Assembly (NCBI GenBank): GCA_002412495.1
Contig: DHVE01000143.1
Coordinates: 7,483-71,482, forward strand
DNA from: Betaproteobacteria bacterium UBA5216
GTDB taxonomy: Bacteria; Pseudomonadota; Gammaproteobacteria; Burkholderiales; SG8-41
Direction of reading: 5' to 3'
Length of the DNA: 64,000 nucleotides
Positions 7,553 through 15,506 of this stretch are shown piece after piece. The translations under genes and the position numbers were made by a program. Numbering within the stretch: the stretch's first letter is position 1; every line of letters starts with the position of its first letter. Under the pieces are notes generated by a model that made no database searches, had not been told where the DNA came from, and saw only the letters and a program-made list of their open reading frames with translations.

Positions 7553-8570
7553 TTATTCCGTTGTTTTCGCTGGAGTTTTCTTCAGCGTCATAATTCGCAC
7601 GAATCGCAGTGTGCGAATTTTGTGCGTATCGCGCCACGAATCCCGGCGCAAGGTGTGCGTAGCGCATCACCATATCCAGCGAATTCCAGCCGCCGAGCTT
7701 CATTAGCACCTCTAGCGGCGTGCCGTTCATGACGTGCCACGATGCCCAAGTGTGGCGCAGATCGTGCCAGCGGAAGTCCTGAATATCGGCACGTTTCAAA
7801 GCCCGATGCCAGGCATGCGTTGAAACCTTCTCTACCGGGTGTCCGTCGTAAGGGAACACCCATGCGTGATGAAGGCCTATTTGACCACGCAAAATGGTCA
7901 TGGCCGGATCGTTCAGCGGCACCGTATGCGCTCTACCACTTTTGAAATCCGCCGCGTCTATCCATGCCGTGCGCCGTTCGAGGCTAACGTTTGACCATTG
8001 AAGGTATTGGACGTTTGAAGCCCGGAGTCCGGTTGCCAATGTAAACGCGGCCATCGTGTTCAGGTGCCCCGGCAGTTCATCCAGCAGGCGTGCTGCTTCT
8101 TCGGGCGTAATCCAGCGTATCCGGCTGCTGCTTTCGGCAAGTTTTCTGATGTAGGGAACGCTGTCGATCCATTCCCGACGCCGCGCCAGGTGCAGCACTG
8201 CCGATAGCGCAGCCATCACGCGGTTTACAGTGGCCGGCGCGCGCCCCTTGGAGCACTCCGCTATCAATTCCTCGATCTTGCCGGTGGTGATGTCGCGCAG
8301 CCACATGCCGTCTAGCCGCTGGTGCAGCCAACGCAGGCGTAGCTTCGCGGTTTCCAGCGATTTGAGCGCTTGCGATTCGTCGAGATAGGCCATCATCGCG
8401 GTTGCCCACTGGATGTGCTGTATGCCAGCGTTAGCGGCGTCCCAGATTCTGGAGGCTTGATTGCGGGCGCGGCGCGTGGCTTCTCCCTTTTCCGTGGTCT
8501 CAAGGCTTCTTCTACCGCCCTGTTTGCCGTAGTCACACCACCAGATTTCACCGCGTTTGTAGAGTCGCAT
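7488..8570 (-). CDS. Tyrosine recombinase / integrase of the mini-element
   Basis: This phage-type integrase (360 residues) recombines the tRNA-His attachment site. The catalytic set is visible: Arg in ATGLRASN, Lys in FKSGRAHTVPL, HDLRH in DFRWHDLRHTW, a Trp in the His/Trp position of GGWNSLD, and the Tyr nucleophile in MVMRYAHL. An N-terminal arm-binding/SAM-like region precedes. Its 3' end runs antisense through attL into tRNA-His, so the last residues (from about GWLMGLEPTTTGIT onward) are encoded by tRNA sequence, and the final six (IQDSTN) come from host DNA left of the repeat. The start is ATG at 8568-8570, overlapping the 3' part of the upstream HTH gene. Confidence 0.93.
   Translation of the reverse strand: MRLYKRGEIWWCDYGKQGGRRSLETTEKGEATRRARNQASRIWDAANAGIQHIQWATAMMAYLDESQALKSLETAKLRLRWLHQRLDGMWLRDITTGKIEELIAECSKGRAPATVNRVMAALSAVLHLARRREWIDSVPYIRKLAESSSRIRWITPEEAARLLDELPGHLNTMAAFTLATGLRASNVQYLQWSNVSLERRTAWIDAADFKSGRAHTVPLNDPAMTILRGQIGLHHAWVFPYDGHPVEKVSTHAWHRALKRADIQDFRWHDLRHTWASWHVMNGTPLEVLMKLGGWNSLDMVMRYAHLAPGFVARYAQNSHTAIRANYDAEENSSENNGIMGWLMGLEPTTTGITIQDSTN
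7508..7552 (+). repeat. attL: 45-bp direct repeat inside tRNA-His
   Basis: This copy forms the anticodon loop through the CCA end of tRNA-His. It is identical base for base to 11216-11260. The base before it differs (A versus T) and similarity is only partial beyond it, which sets the repeat borders. Confidence 0.9.
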
Positions 8571-8743
8571 TTTTTCACCGGATAAGCACGAATATACACG
8601 TCTAGGTCTTCAAGGTACACCAGAAAACAACGATGGCTGGGCGGCTTGTAGGCCACCAGCCTGCCATCAGCAATGGCAAGCCGTAACGATTCGGCGCTGC
8701 AATGCACCAGTTCGGCGGCTTGGTCGAGGGTGAGGGCGTGCAT
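8393..8743 (-). CDS. Excisionase-like helix-turn-helix protein
   Basis: The region MHALTLDQAAELVHCSAE..LRLAIADGRL.. reads as a MerR/Xis-type (HTH_17) DNA-binding fold, which in such elements acts as excisionase or regulator. The ATG at 8743 is chosen because the fold starts there; an upstream in-frame ATG at 8800 would overlap rep. The gene lies four bases after the rep stop. It overlaps the integrase start by 178 bases in another frame, and that Lys/Arg/Pro-rich tail may be dispensable. About 116 residues. Confidence 0.65.
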   Translation of the reverse strand: MHALTLDQAAELVHCSAESLRLAIADGRLVAYKPPSHRCFLVYLEDLDVYIRAYPVKKCDSTNAVKSGGVTTANRAVEEALRPRKREKPRAAPAIKPPESGTPLTLAYSTSSGQPR

Positions 8744-8747
8744 AATC

Positions 8748-9614
8748 TTAGCGCCATGAACACGCCCAGCCCGCAGGTTTATCTTTAGCTTCCCAGACAT
8801 ATCCTACCTGTCCGGAAGCCTCAAACAGCTTTCCCTCCACAAAGACTCTAACCCTGCCGTAATGGTCTTTGGGTAATTGCAGGAACTGGGCGGGCACTTC
8901 GATACCACGGGACGCACGGAATCGCCGTGCATTCAGATCGCGGTTGCCATCCTTGAATCCTTTGGCCAGATACTTGCCAAGGTATTTCACAAGCGCGAGC
9001 TGACGATTGCTGGTTGTTCCTCTGGGCGGCGTTACGTCGATGTTTCCATCGCCTACCACGTGCCTCCAGCAGGAGCGCAGCAGGTTAACGTCTTGACGAC
9101 CGCAAACCCCCAGATGCCAATGCCAAGCCCCGCGCTGTTGCTGCTCGGCAATCGCAACGTACGCCCAGCCCGGAATCTTTGCCTTAACTCGCCGTACGAA
9201 TTTGTTCAAATCGGCGCACGACTGCGCAAAGTCGGTGACGTTTTCCCGGTAGGTCAGGGTAAGCAGGTGATCCGCATTGAGGGACAGGATGAGCTGTCTC
9301 AGGCGGGAACGGGCGCGGCGAATAGCACGATCCTCGTTCGCATCTCGGTGATCAGACAGCCCTCGGCCTGACTTGCTAATGGGCAGGGCTGGAATGAAAG
9401 ACCATCCTATTTCGACAAGGCCACCGCCATAATCTCGAAGGACTATCCGGTATCTGGCTTCGTCGAGATGTGTCCTCTTGTCAAGTCTAAGGGCACTGCT
9501 GCCGCCAACCCCGCCCGCGGCTGCGCCGCGTGGCGAGGCGTCGGCGCCGCTCCTTACAGCGTTACATTTTGCCGTCAGTGGTGACGGTGATTCCAAAAAT
9601 AACTTACGGTCCAT
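8748..9614 (-). CDS. HUH-type rolling-circle replication initiator (Rep)
   Basis: This 288-residue protein has the three Rep motifs in order: a hydrophobic strand with LLTLTYREN (about 117-124), the metal-binding HUH motif AWHWHL (H165 and H167), and a two-tyrosine motif YLGKYLAKG (Y211 and Y215) that would nick and ligate the origin strand. This resembles initiators of filamentous-phage-like and small rolling-circle elements. AGGAG stands six bases before the ATG. It is the first gene of a leftward rep-HTH-int run and implies that the excised circle can replicate. The target origin is not proven. Confidence 0.82.
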   Translation of the reverse strand: MDRKLFLESPSPLTAKCNAVRSGADASPRGAAAGGVGGSSALRLDKRTHLDEARYRIVLRDYGGGLVEIGWSFIPALPISKSGRGLSDHRDANEDRAIRRARSRLRQLILSLNADHLLTLTYRENVTDFAQSCADLNKFVRRVKAKIPGWAYVAIAEQQQRGAWHWHLGVCGRQDVNLLRSCWRHVVGDGNIDVTPPRGTTSNRQLALVKYLGKYLAKGFKDGNRDLNARRFRASRGIEVPAQFLQLPKDHYGRVRVFVEGKLFEASGQVGYVWEAKDKPAGWACSWR

Positions 9615-10260
9615 CGTGATCTCCTGAAATAGTTAAAAGGAGTCACAAGGCCGCTCAACATCTATCGAGAGACGATCTGGTGCTTACACGCGCAAGGCGT
9701 GAGCAAACATAGCAAAGTAGGGGGGGCGGCAGGTGTGTACGGAGGGGGCGAATTGGACTTGATGATATTTACGTAGCTTGAAATTAGGGAATTTGGCCGA
9801 GGAGAGAGGAGGATTATATGGAGGCAGCTGTATAAGATTTTGGCCTCACTAGCAGTTAAATTTGTCCGGCACTAGAAGTTAGATGTATTAGCTATTTGCG
9901 ATGGAATAAGTCAGCGTTTTAGGTTCCGTTTATGGAAATATGTCCCCGTGGATTTAGATAATCCAGACGGACGCGCGACAGATTGTTAAAGAGCGGTATT
10001 GCGACTGCTGTAATTTTAATCAGGGCTTTTCTGGCGTGTCAAGTGCATCTGTGCCGAAGCTCCGTACTTGGTGGGCATTGTCCGCAAAACCCCACAGGCA
10101 CGCCCGCTCATGGGCGTGTTGGCCGCCCGCGAGCGTGCCTGTGGATTTTTGCTAGTTCCGTATTATGGCCTACTTCACTAAGATGCATATTTTGTGGCAA
10201 TCTATATGCGCAGGCTCCCGTGTTACTCCAACGGGGCATGGGAACAACGATTCTGTGTGA
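9615..10260. other. Non-coding segment of the element, candidate replication origin
   Basis: About 650 bp without a convincing gene lies between the divergent rep and the acyltransferase fragment. It contains a small hairpin near 9682-9702 (around CACGCGCAAGGCGTG), G-rich tracts near 9720-9750 (including a run of G's) and the large hairpin listed separately. HUH initiators nick beside hairpins, so the double-strand origin may lie here or inside rep; this is inference. Confidence 0.4.
10088..10149 (+). repeat. Large stem-loop flanked by A and T tracts
   Basis: CCACAGGCACGC (10092-10103) and GCGTGCCTGTGG (10133-10144) are perfect 12-base arms. The 29-base interior lets CGCCC/GGGCG form a competing hairpin. 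AAAA precedes and ATTTTT follows. It could be a bidirectional terminator or the structured origin of the rolling-circle replicon. Confidence 0.7.
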
Positions 10261-10934
10261 GTGCTGATTTCCGAAATGAATTTCGTAAAACTTCCCCTCA
10301 GTGTTGATAAGATCACAGTGCGGCAACTTACTTCGGAGATCGATATCCAGAAAGCTCAACGCTTGTTGTATGACACTTACGTCGATGAGCTTGGTTGGCA
10401 ACCCCCTGAAGCTGGCAGATCCGGCCAAAAGATTCAAATTAATGCCGAGGGAAAATACCTCCTAACCGATGAATTTAAAGCGAAGGCCATGTGGTTTGGC
10501 GCGATGGATGAAGAGAGGTGCATAGGCTGTTTCCGCGTCATCCCCCCCCCCATTCGGAATTGATGCTATACCGAAACTTGCCAGCACCGCTTTCGGCTAA
10601 TGATGGATGCGAAATTAATCGACTTGCGCTGCACCGACACTACCGTGCGTCACGTCGGATATTCCTGGCACTTTTGCGCGCTGTGTGTGACCAAGCCTTC
10701 CAACTCGCTCCCATTGCTTACACAACAGCCGGAATCAACGGAACTAGTGCGATATATAAGCGCCTAGGTCTTCACAGCCTTGGTCATCCGCCATTTAAGT
10801 ATCATGCTGATGACGAGGAACACGTTGAGATACTGTACTTCGATACACGCACTGCATCACCGCATGTGACGTTGCTTTACAAACTCACTGACCATCTTTG
10901 CGTGAATTATCATGAAAGCAAGATGGAACTCTGA
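10261..10934 (+). pseudogene. FeeM/autoinducer-synthase-like acyltransferase, frameshifted at a C10 tract
   Basis: Two overlapping reading frames make one protein. The first (GTG 10261 or ATG 10276, to a stop at 10563) holds an N-terminal GNAT-like half with AQRLLYDTYVDELGW and ..RCIGCFRVIPP. The second (through 10934) continues with ELMLYRNLPAP..CEINRLALHRHYR, the conserved E..RLA..R pattern of FeeM/LuxI-like N-acyltransferases. The break is at ten consecutive C's (10542-10551); one more C or two fewer would join the halves into about 215 residues. It may be a phase-variable gene, a dead gene or a sequencing error. The family assignment is moderate. It is the only apparent cargo gene. Confidence 0.6.
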
Positions 10935-11215
10935 TGAGGGTGGGAATTAGTCGCCTGCACACGCTTTAAGATCGCTATTGATCATCGTGTATTAGAAGCA
11001 TCGCTTGCCAGTGCCCGGTTTCATCCGGGATGGCACGCCGCTGCAATAAGTGAACCTGTGGCTGAAAAATTGGAAAACTTACTGTGCGTGATTTGTGCGT
11101 TGCTGGGATGGCCTGTGTGATAATTGTGCGTGCCTCAGGTGGGATTACGCTGTTTTGGCTAAAGAAGAATTCTTAATAATCAATAACTTGCAGCGATAGC
11201 GATTCTGTATGCGTT
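10935..11215. other. Right-end spacer of the element
   Basis: No gene is visible on the plus strand. On the minus strand a 23-codon frame (11148-11216, stop 11145-11147) becomes the integrase C-terminus if the element circularises. Several TTGTGCG/TGTGCGT words recur between 11080 and 11135 and could be integrase arm sites; this is not proven. Confidence 0.4.
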
Positions 11216-11260
11216 TTGTGATTCCAGTTGTCGTGGGTTCGAGTCCCATCAGCCACCCCA
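11216..11260 (+). repeat. attR: second copy of the tRNA-His 3' end
   Basis: This is an exact copy of 7508-7552, lacking the acceptor 5' strand and D-arm, so it is not a functional tRNA. Chromosomal ispF begins 38 bases later. It marks the right end of the element. Confidence 0.9.
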
Positions 11261-11297
11261 CTTATCCGTTGCACCGCCTGTCTCGTAGGACGGCGCC

Positions 11298-11798
11298 GTG
11301 CGCATAGGCCAAGGATTCGACGTGCACGCGCTGGCCGAGGGGCGCAAGCTCATCATTGGCGGCGTCACCATCCCTTATGAACGTGGCCTTGCCGGCCATT
11401 CCGACGCGGATGTGTTGCTACATGCCATCTGCGATGCCTTGATTGGTGCCGCGGCGCTCGGCGACATCGGAAAGCACTTTCCGGATACCGATCCGCGGTA
11501 CGCCGGCATCGACAGCCGCAAATTGTTGCGCGAAGTAGTGCAGTTGTTGCACGCGCGGAATTTTCGCGTCGTGAATATCGATTCGACGGTGATTGCACAA
11601 GCGCCCAAGCTTGCCCCGTACATTCTGGCCATGCGGGAAATTATTGCGGCGGACGCCGGTGTTGATCTTGATGCGGTAAACGTCAAGGCTAAGACGGCCG
11701 AGCGGTTGGGGGCTATCGGACGCGGCGAAGGCATTGCGGCGGAAGCCGTGGCATTGATTTCGCCGGTTGCGCACCTCAATTCAGTCATTGATCAATGA
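11298..11798 (+). CDS. ispF: 2-C-methyl-D-erythritol 2,4-cyclodiphosphate synthase
   Basis: IspF converts CDP-methylerythritol 2-phosphate to methylerythritol cyclodiphosphate with release of CMP in the non-mevalonate isoprenoid pathway. The 166-residue protein has GQGFDVH (metal ligands D8 and H10), GHSDADVLLHA with H42, GDIGKHFPDTD, and the C-terminal KAKTAERLGAIGRGEGIAAEA segment. The start is GTG at 11298. It is the first chromosomal gene to the right of the element. The usual partner ispD is not adjacent, and the element's insertion does not touch the coding region. Confidence 0.96.
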   Translation: MRIGQGFDVHALAEGRKLIIGGVTIPYERGLAGHSDADVLLHAICDALIGAAALGDIGKHFPDTDPRYAGIDSRKLLREVVQLLHARNFRVVNIDSTVIAQAPKLAPYILAMREIIAADAGVDLDAVNVKAKTAERLGAIGRGEGIAAEAVALISPVAHLNSVIDQ

Positions 11799-11865
11799 CG
11801 TAATCTCAACAGGGTAACAAAGGCGGCACACAGACGTGACGCAAGCGTACCCCAAGCTGGCGCCA

Positions 11866-13170
11866 TCAGCCGGCGGCGCCGGTTCGCAGTTCCACTCTTG
11901 CCCGAAGTCCGCCACCTTCGCGCGGCAACAGTTGCACGCAGCCGCCGTGCATGCGCGCGATACGATCCACAATAGCCAACCCCAAGCCCGTGCCGCTGGT
12001 GCTGCGCGCGGCATCCATGCGCGTGAAGGGTTGCAGCATGCGTTCTGCTAGTTCCGGCGGAATTCCGGGCCCGCGGTCGAGCACTTCAATGAATACCGTC
12101 GAACCGTCGCATCCCGTGCCCACAGTGACTTCATATCCGCCATGGCGAAAGGCATTATCGATCAGGTTTCCAATGAGCCGCTGCATTGCCAGCAGGCGCA
12201 ACGGCAACGCCGGAACGGGGCTGGTCTTCACGGTCAGTTGTTTCCCGGCGCGCTCGTAGCGTGAGGCCATGTCGGTAATCAGCTTGTTGATGTCGGCATC
12301 GGGCGTTTCATTTTCAGACGACGCGGCGCGCGCGAAATCCAGAAACTGATTGATGGCGGCGTCGATGTCTTCTATGTCCTGCACGATGCCTTCGCGCAGT
12401 GCCGCATCGCCCTTGTCGTCCAACATTTCCACGCCAAGACGGATGCGCGCGAGCGGCGTACGCAGATCGTGCGATACGCCCGCCAGCAACAGTGCCCGTT
12501 CATCATCCAGCCTCTTGCGATCGGCGGCCATTTGATTAAACGCGCGCGATAGCGTCTGGATTTCAGCTGGCCCGCTTTCATCCACGGGCGCCGGGGTGGA
12601 GCCGCGGCCCATTTGTTCGGCTGCTTCGGTCAGGGCGCGCAGCGGACGATTAATGCGCACGACAATCAGAAAAGCGCCGCCTACCGCCAGCAGCAGTACC
12701 AGCGCACCCCAGCCGATCCAGCGCCAGGATTCATCAAGCGCCAGTCGCGATTCGGGCATCAGCATCCAGAATCCGTCGCCATCAATATCGAAACTGACCC
12801 AGATGCCCTCGACGCCATTTCGTGACAGTGTAAATTGCGTTGAAGCACCCAATTGCGCGCGCAGATCGGACTCGATGAATTCGTAAAAGCTGGTCTTCGG
12901 CAGCGGGGTCAATTTTTCGCCGCGTTTCGCCGCGTGTACCTGCACGCCTTCGCGCTCTGCGATTTCGCCCAATAGGCCGTAGCGTTTGGATGGTTCCGCC
13001 GTCACCAGCGCCGCGCGGGTGAGATTTACCGTGCTGACTATTTGCTGCGATACCTGGCGCGCGCGCGGCTCGCGCGTGGAAATGCGAAAAATCTGCAACC
13101 ATGCGAGATGCGCCAATATCAGCAGCGCCGCGATCAGCAATACACTTCGGGCAAGTAGGGTGCGCGGCAT
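11866..13170 (-). CDS. envZ: EnvZ-like sensor histidine kinase
   Basis: This inner-membrane sensor kinase (434 residues) has a first TM helix at about 8-28, a periplasmic domain to about 150, a second TM at about 151-172, a HAMP linker, and the dimerisation box GVSHDLRTPLARIRL with phospho-acceptor H234. Its ATPase boxes are N (NLIDNAFRHGG), G1 (DRGPGIP) and G2 (GTGLGLAIV). The H-box matches EnvZ closely. The expected partner ompR lies on the same strand but 1.2 kb upstream, separated by an opposing Bug gene, so the pair cannot be a simple operon here. The 3' end converges with ispF. Confidence 0.9.
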   Translation of the reverse strand: MPRTLLARSVLLIAALLILAHLAWLQIFRISTREPRARQVSQQIVSTVNLTRAALVTAEPSKRYGLLGEIAEREGVQVHAAKRGEKLTPLPKTSFYEFIESDLRAQLGASTQFTLSRNGVEGIWVSFDIDGDGFWMLMPESRLALDESWRWIGWGALVLLLAVGGAFLIVVRINRPLRALTEAAEQMGRGSTPAPVDESGPAEIQTLSRAFNQMAADRKRLDDERALLLAGVSHDLRTPLARIRLGVEMLDDKGDAALREGIVQDIEDIDAAINQFLDFARAASSENETPDADINKLITDMASRYERAGKQLTVKTSPVPALPLRLLAMQRLIGNLIDNAFRHGGYEVTVGTGCDGSTVFIEVLDRGPGIPPELAERMLQPFTRMDAARSTSGTGLGLAIVDRIARMHGGCVQLLPREGGGLRARVELRTGAAG

Positions 13171-13297
13171 CAGGGCGGGTTGTGCGTTGGCGTGGCGGCG
13201 GGTTGACTGGGTTACGCGTGCGGCGCTACATTCACTGTCGAGATTGATTATGGTTGAATCAAAACCACAATAACTACAATAATCAAAAAAACATACA

Positions 13298-14347
13298 GTG
13301 CCTATCCATTCAATGCGGTCAACACCGATGCGAGATCAATGTAGAGCATGCTCGTGCTCGGTTACATTCACGGCAATCATAGCAGTTGCGGGTGCCGGTG
13401 CAACGTTCGCGCAAACGACTTCCGCCGGATCGCCACAGATATCCGTGGCGGGTTACCCGGCCAAGGCCATACGCATGGTGGTTCCTTTCGCGCCTGGCGG
13501 CGGCACGGATGTCATTGCCCGGCATCTTGCCGCGCGTATGTCTGATTCGCTCAAACGGCAAATCGCGGTCGATAACCGCGCGGGCGCCAATGGCATTGTG
13601 GGTACCGAGAACGTGGCGCGTGCCCCCGCCGATGGGTACACATTGCTGTTTGTGTCGAGCCCGCATTCGGTCAATCCCGCGTTATACCCCAAGCTGCCGT
13701 ACGATACGGTGCGCGATTTTGCGCCGGTGTCGATGGCGGCGACATCGCCCTATGTGCTGGTAGTGCATGCGTCGTTGCCGGTGCGTTCCATCAAGGAATT
13801 GATTGCGTTGGCCAAGGCGCAGCAGGGACAAATCGATTATGGATCGGGCGGATCAGGCAGTTCGGCGCATCTGGCCACAGAATTATTTAACCAGATGGCG
13901 GGCGTCAAGCTGCGCGAGATTCCGTATAAAGGCGCGGGACCGGCATTGACCGCGGTATTGTCCGGGCAGGTGGCCGTGGTATTCGGCAACGCGCTGACGG
14001 TGAAGCCGCATATCCAAAGCGGCCGGCTGCGCGCGTTGGGGATCGCGAGCCCCAAGCGGTCCGCCGCCGCCCCGGACTTGCCTACCATCGCGGAGTCAGG
14101 TGTGCCGGGTTACAGCGCAGACGCAGTGCTGGGTTTGCTGGCGCCCGCACGCACGCCGCGTCCCGTTGTGACATTGTTAAACGCCGAGGTGCATAAGGCC
14201 ATGCGTGTCGCGGACATGGCTGAAGCCATGAAGAATGTGGGCGTGGAAATCGCCCTGAGCACGCCTGAGGAATTCGGTCAACTTATTGAATCCGAGATTC
14301 AGCGTTGGGGTAAGGTTGTGCGCACGCTGAATTTGAAAGTGGAGTAG
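13298..14347 (+). CDS. Bug-type tripartite tricarboxylate transporter substrate-binding protein
   Basis: This periplasmic solute receptor of the TctC/Bug family binds a carboxylate in a Venus-flytrap fold. A signal peptide ends near ATFAQ. The mature part begins YPAKAIRMVVPFAPGGGTDVIAR, the family hallmark, and continues with VDNRAGANGIVGTE, the Y(G)SGG loop and EIPYKGAGPAL. The GTG at 13298 gives the longest form; ATGs at 13313 or 13328 would give a more typical signal peptide, and no clear ribosome-binding site decides. No tctA/tctB membrane genes are nearby, which is usual for orphan Bug genes. It lies antisense between ompR and envZ. Confidence 0.9.
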   Translation: MPIHSMRSTPMRDQCRACSCSVTFTAIIAVAGAGATFAQTTSAGSPQISVAGYPAKAIRMVVPFAPGGGTDVIARHLAARMSDSLKRQIAVDNRAGANGIVGTENVARAPADGYTLLFVSSPHSVNPALYPKLPYDTVRDFAPVSMAATSPYVLVVHASLPVRSIKELIALAKAQQGQIDYGSGGSGSSAHLATELFNQMAGVKLREIPYKGAGPALTAVLSGQVAVVFGNALTVKPHIQSGRLRALGIASPKRSAAAPDLPTIAESGVPGYSADAVLGLLAPARTPRPVVTLLNAEVHKAMRVADMAEAMKNVGVEIALSTPEEFGQLIESEIQRWGKVVRTLNLKVE

Positions 14348-14412
14348 GTTTACGCGGACAGTGTGTCGCCCGGGCCGCGTGGTTCAAATGCGATGAATAG
14401 CGTTTTCGTGCA

Positions 14413-15144
14413 TTATTTCTCGCCGGACTTGCCGTCCGGGATAAACACGTAGCCAAATCCCCAAACGGTCTGTATGAACGCGGGCTTGGCCGGATCGGGT
14501 TCGATCAGTTTTCGCACACGCGATACTTGCACGTCGATGCTGCGATCAAAAGCGCCAAATTCGCGGCCGCGCGCCATTTCCATGAGTTTATCGCGTGACA
14601 GCGGCGTGCGTGGATGCTGCACCAGCACCTTGAGTAGCGCGAATTCGCCGCTGGTGACCGTAATTTCCTCGCCATTCCGGGTGAGCGTGCGTGTGCCCAG
14701 ATTAAGCTTGAATTCACCGAACACGGCTATTTCCGTGTCAGTGGTCGGCGCGCCGGGCGGGCTGGCGGCCGGCCGCCGGCGCAACACCGCCTGAATCCGC
14801 GCCACCAGTTCACGGGGATTGAATGGCTTGGGCAAGTAGTCGTCCGCGCCGACTTCGAGGCCGACAATGCGATCCACTTCGTCGCCCTTGGCGGTAAGCA
14901 TGATGATCGGGATGTTTTCACTCGCGCCGCGTAGTCGCCGGCAAATCGCGAGACCGTCTTCGCCCGGCATCATCAAGTCGAGTATCAGCAGATCGTAACG
15001 TTCGCGCGCCAGATAACGATCCATGTCCGACGAATTGGCCACCGCGCGTACGGCAAAGCCTTGTTCCGCGAGGTACTTGTTGAGCAAGTCGCGCAGACGA
15101 ACATCGTCGTCCACGACCATGATTCGGGTTTTGGTTTCTGTCAT
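14413..15144 (-). CDS. ompR: OmpR-family response regulator
   Basis: This 243-residue regulator has a receiver domain with acidic pocket D12/D13, phospho-acceptor D56 in LILDLMMPGEDG, T84 and K106 (YLPKPF). A winged-helix DNA-binding domain contains SGEFALLKVLVQHPRTPLSRDKL and SIDVQVSRVRKLIEPD..IQTVWGFGYVF, very close to enterobacterial OmpR. The cognate kinase is probably the EnvZ homologue at 11866-13170. Three repeated GTAACA..TTACAA boxes lie between it and the divergent exported-protein genes. Confidence 0.93.
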   Translation of the reverse strand: MTETKTRIMVVDDDVRLRDLLNKYLAEQGFAVRAVANSSDMDRYLARERYDLLILDLMMPGEDGLAICRRLRGASENIPIIMLTAKGDEVDRIVGLEVGADDYLPKPFNPRELVARIQAVLRRRPAASPPGAPTTDTEIAVFGEFKLNLGTRTLTRNGEEITVTSGEFALLKVLVQHPRTPLSRDKLMEMARGREFGAFDRSIDVQVSRVRKLIEPDPAKPAFIQTVWGFGYVFIPDGKSGEK

Positions 15145-15215
15145 GGCGCAATCCTAGCAATTTTAGGCTGACTCAGGCCGGATTTATAACGAGCACGATA
15201 TAGGGTTGCGACATG

Positions 15216-15379
15216 GTAACAATTTGTTACAAATGGCGAAAATGGCTGGGCCTCAAGTCTGTGCAAACGCGCTACGATAGGGGGGCGGTTGTGATGGACG
15301 GCTGGTTTCCGCCCTTCCGGCGCGGTCGTAACATTTGCTTACAAATGATCGGCGCCGGGTAACAGTCTGCTTACAACTG
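15216..15379. promoter_or_regulatory. Three copies of a GTAACA-(7-8)-TTACAA-type box upstream of ompR and the 15.5-kb genes
   Basis: Near-identical 21-base sites occur at 15216-15236, 15328-15348 and 15359-15379. Each reads GTAACA, then T/G-rich bases, TTACAA and TG. The last two are 31 bp apart, close to three helical turns. Each site contains an imperfect GTAAC/GTTAC palindrome, as for OmpR-family regulator boxes. They sit in the 360-bp divergent region between ompR and two small exported-protein genes. Which regulator binds is not known. Confidence 0.6.
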
Positions 15380-15506
15380 CGGTTGATGATGGGTCAACGT
15401 TGCTGGCCACGTGACGTTTTGGTCAGCAAGGGAAAGCGAATTCCGAATTTTTGAAACAGGGTGATGTTTAATTTGCCGGGTCTGAAAGGATGTTGAGGCA
15501 ATGCCG

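Larger units (their letters stand above)
7508..11260. mobile_element. Mini integrative element in tRNA-His (integrase, HTH, HUH Rep, acyltransferase cargo)
   Basis: A perfect 45-bp direct repeat of the tRNA-His 3' part bounds 3.7 kb that separates tRNA-His from ispF. Inside are a tyrosine integrase next to attL, an excisionase-like HTH gene, a HUH rolling-circle initiator, about 650 bp of non-coding DNA with a large hairpin, and one cargo gene. The right half is visibly richer in A/T than its surroundings. No capsid, conjugation or partition genes were recognised, so this is either a satellite-like or plasmid-like integrative element, or a reduced relic that keeps replication and integration functions. 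Confidence 0.85.

Noticed and set aside
10518..10934. A separate 138-residue protein
   Set aside because: The sequence continues the acyltransferase of the preceding frame exactly across the C10 tract; its apparent start lies inside that gene.
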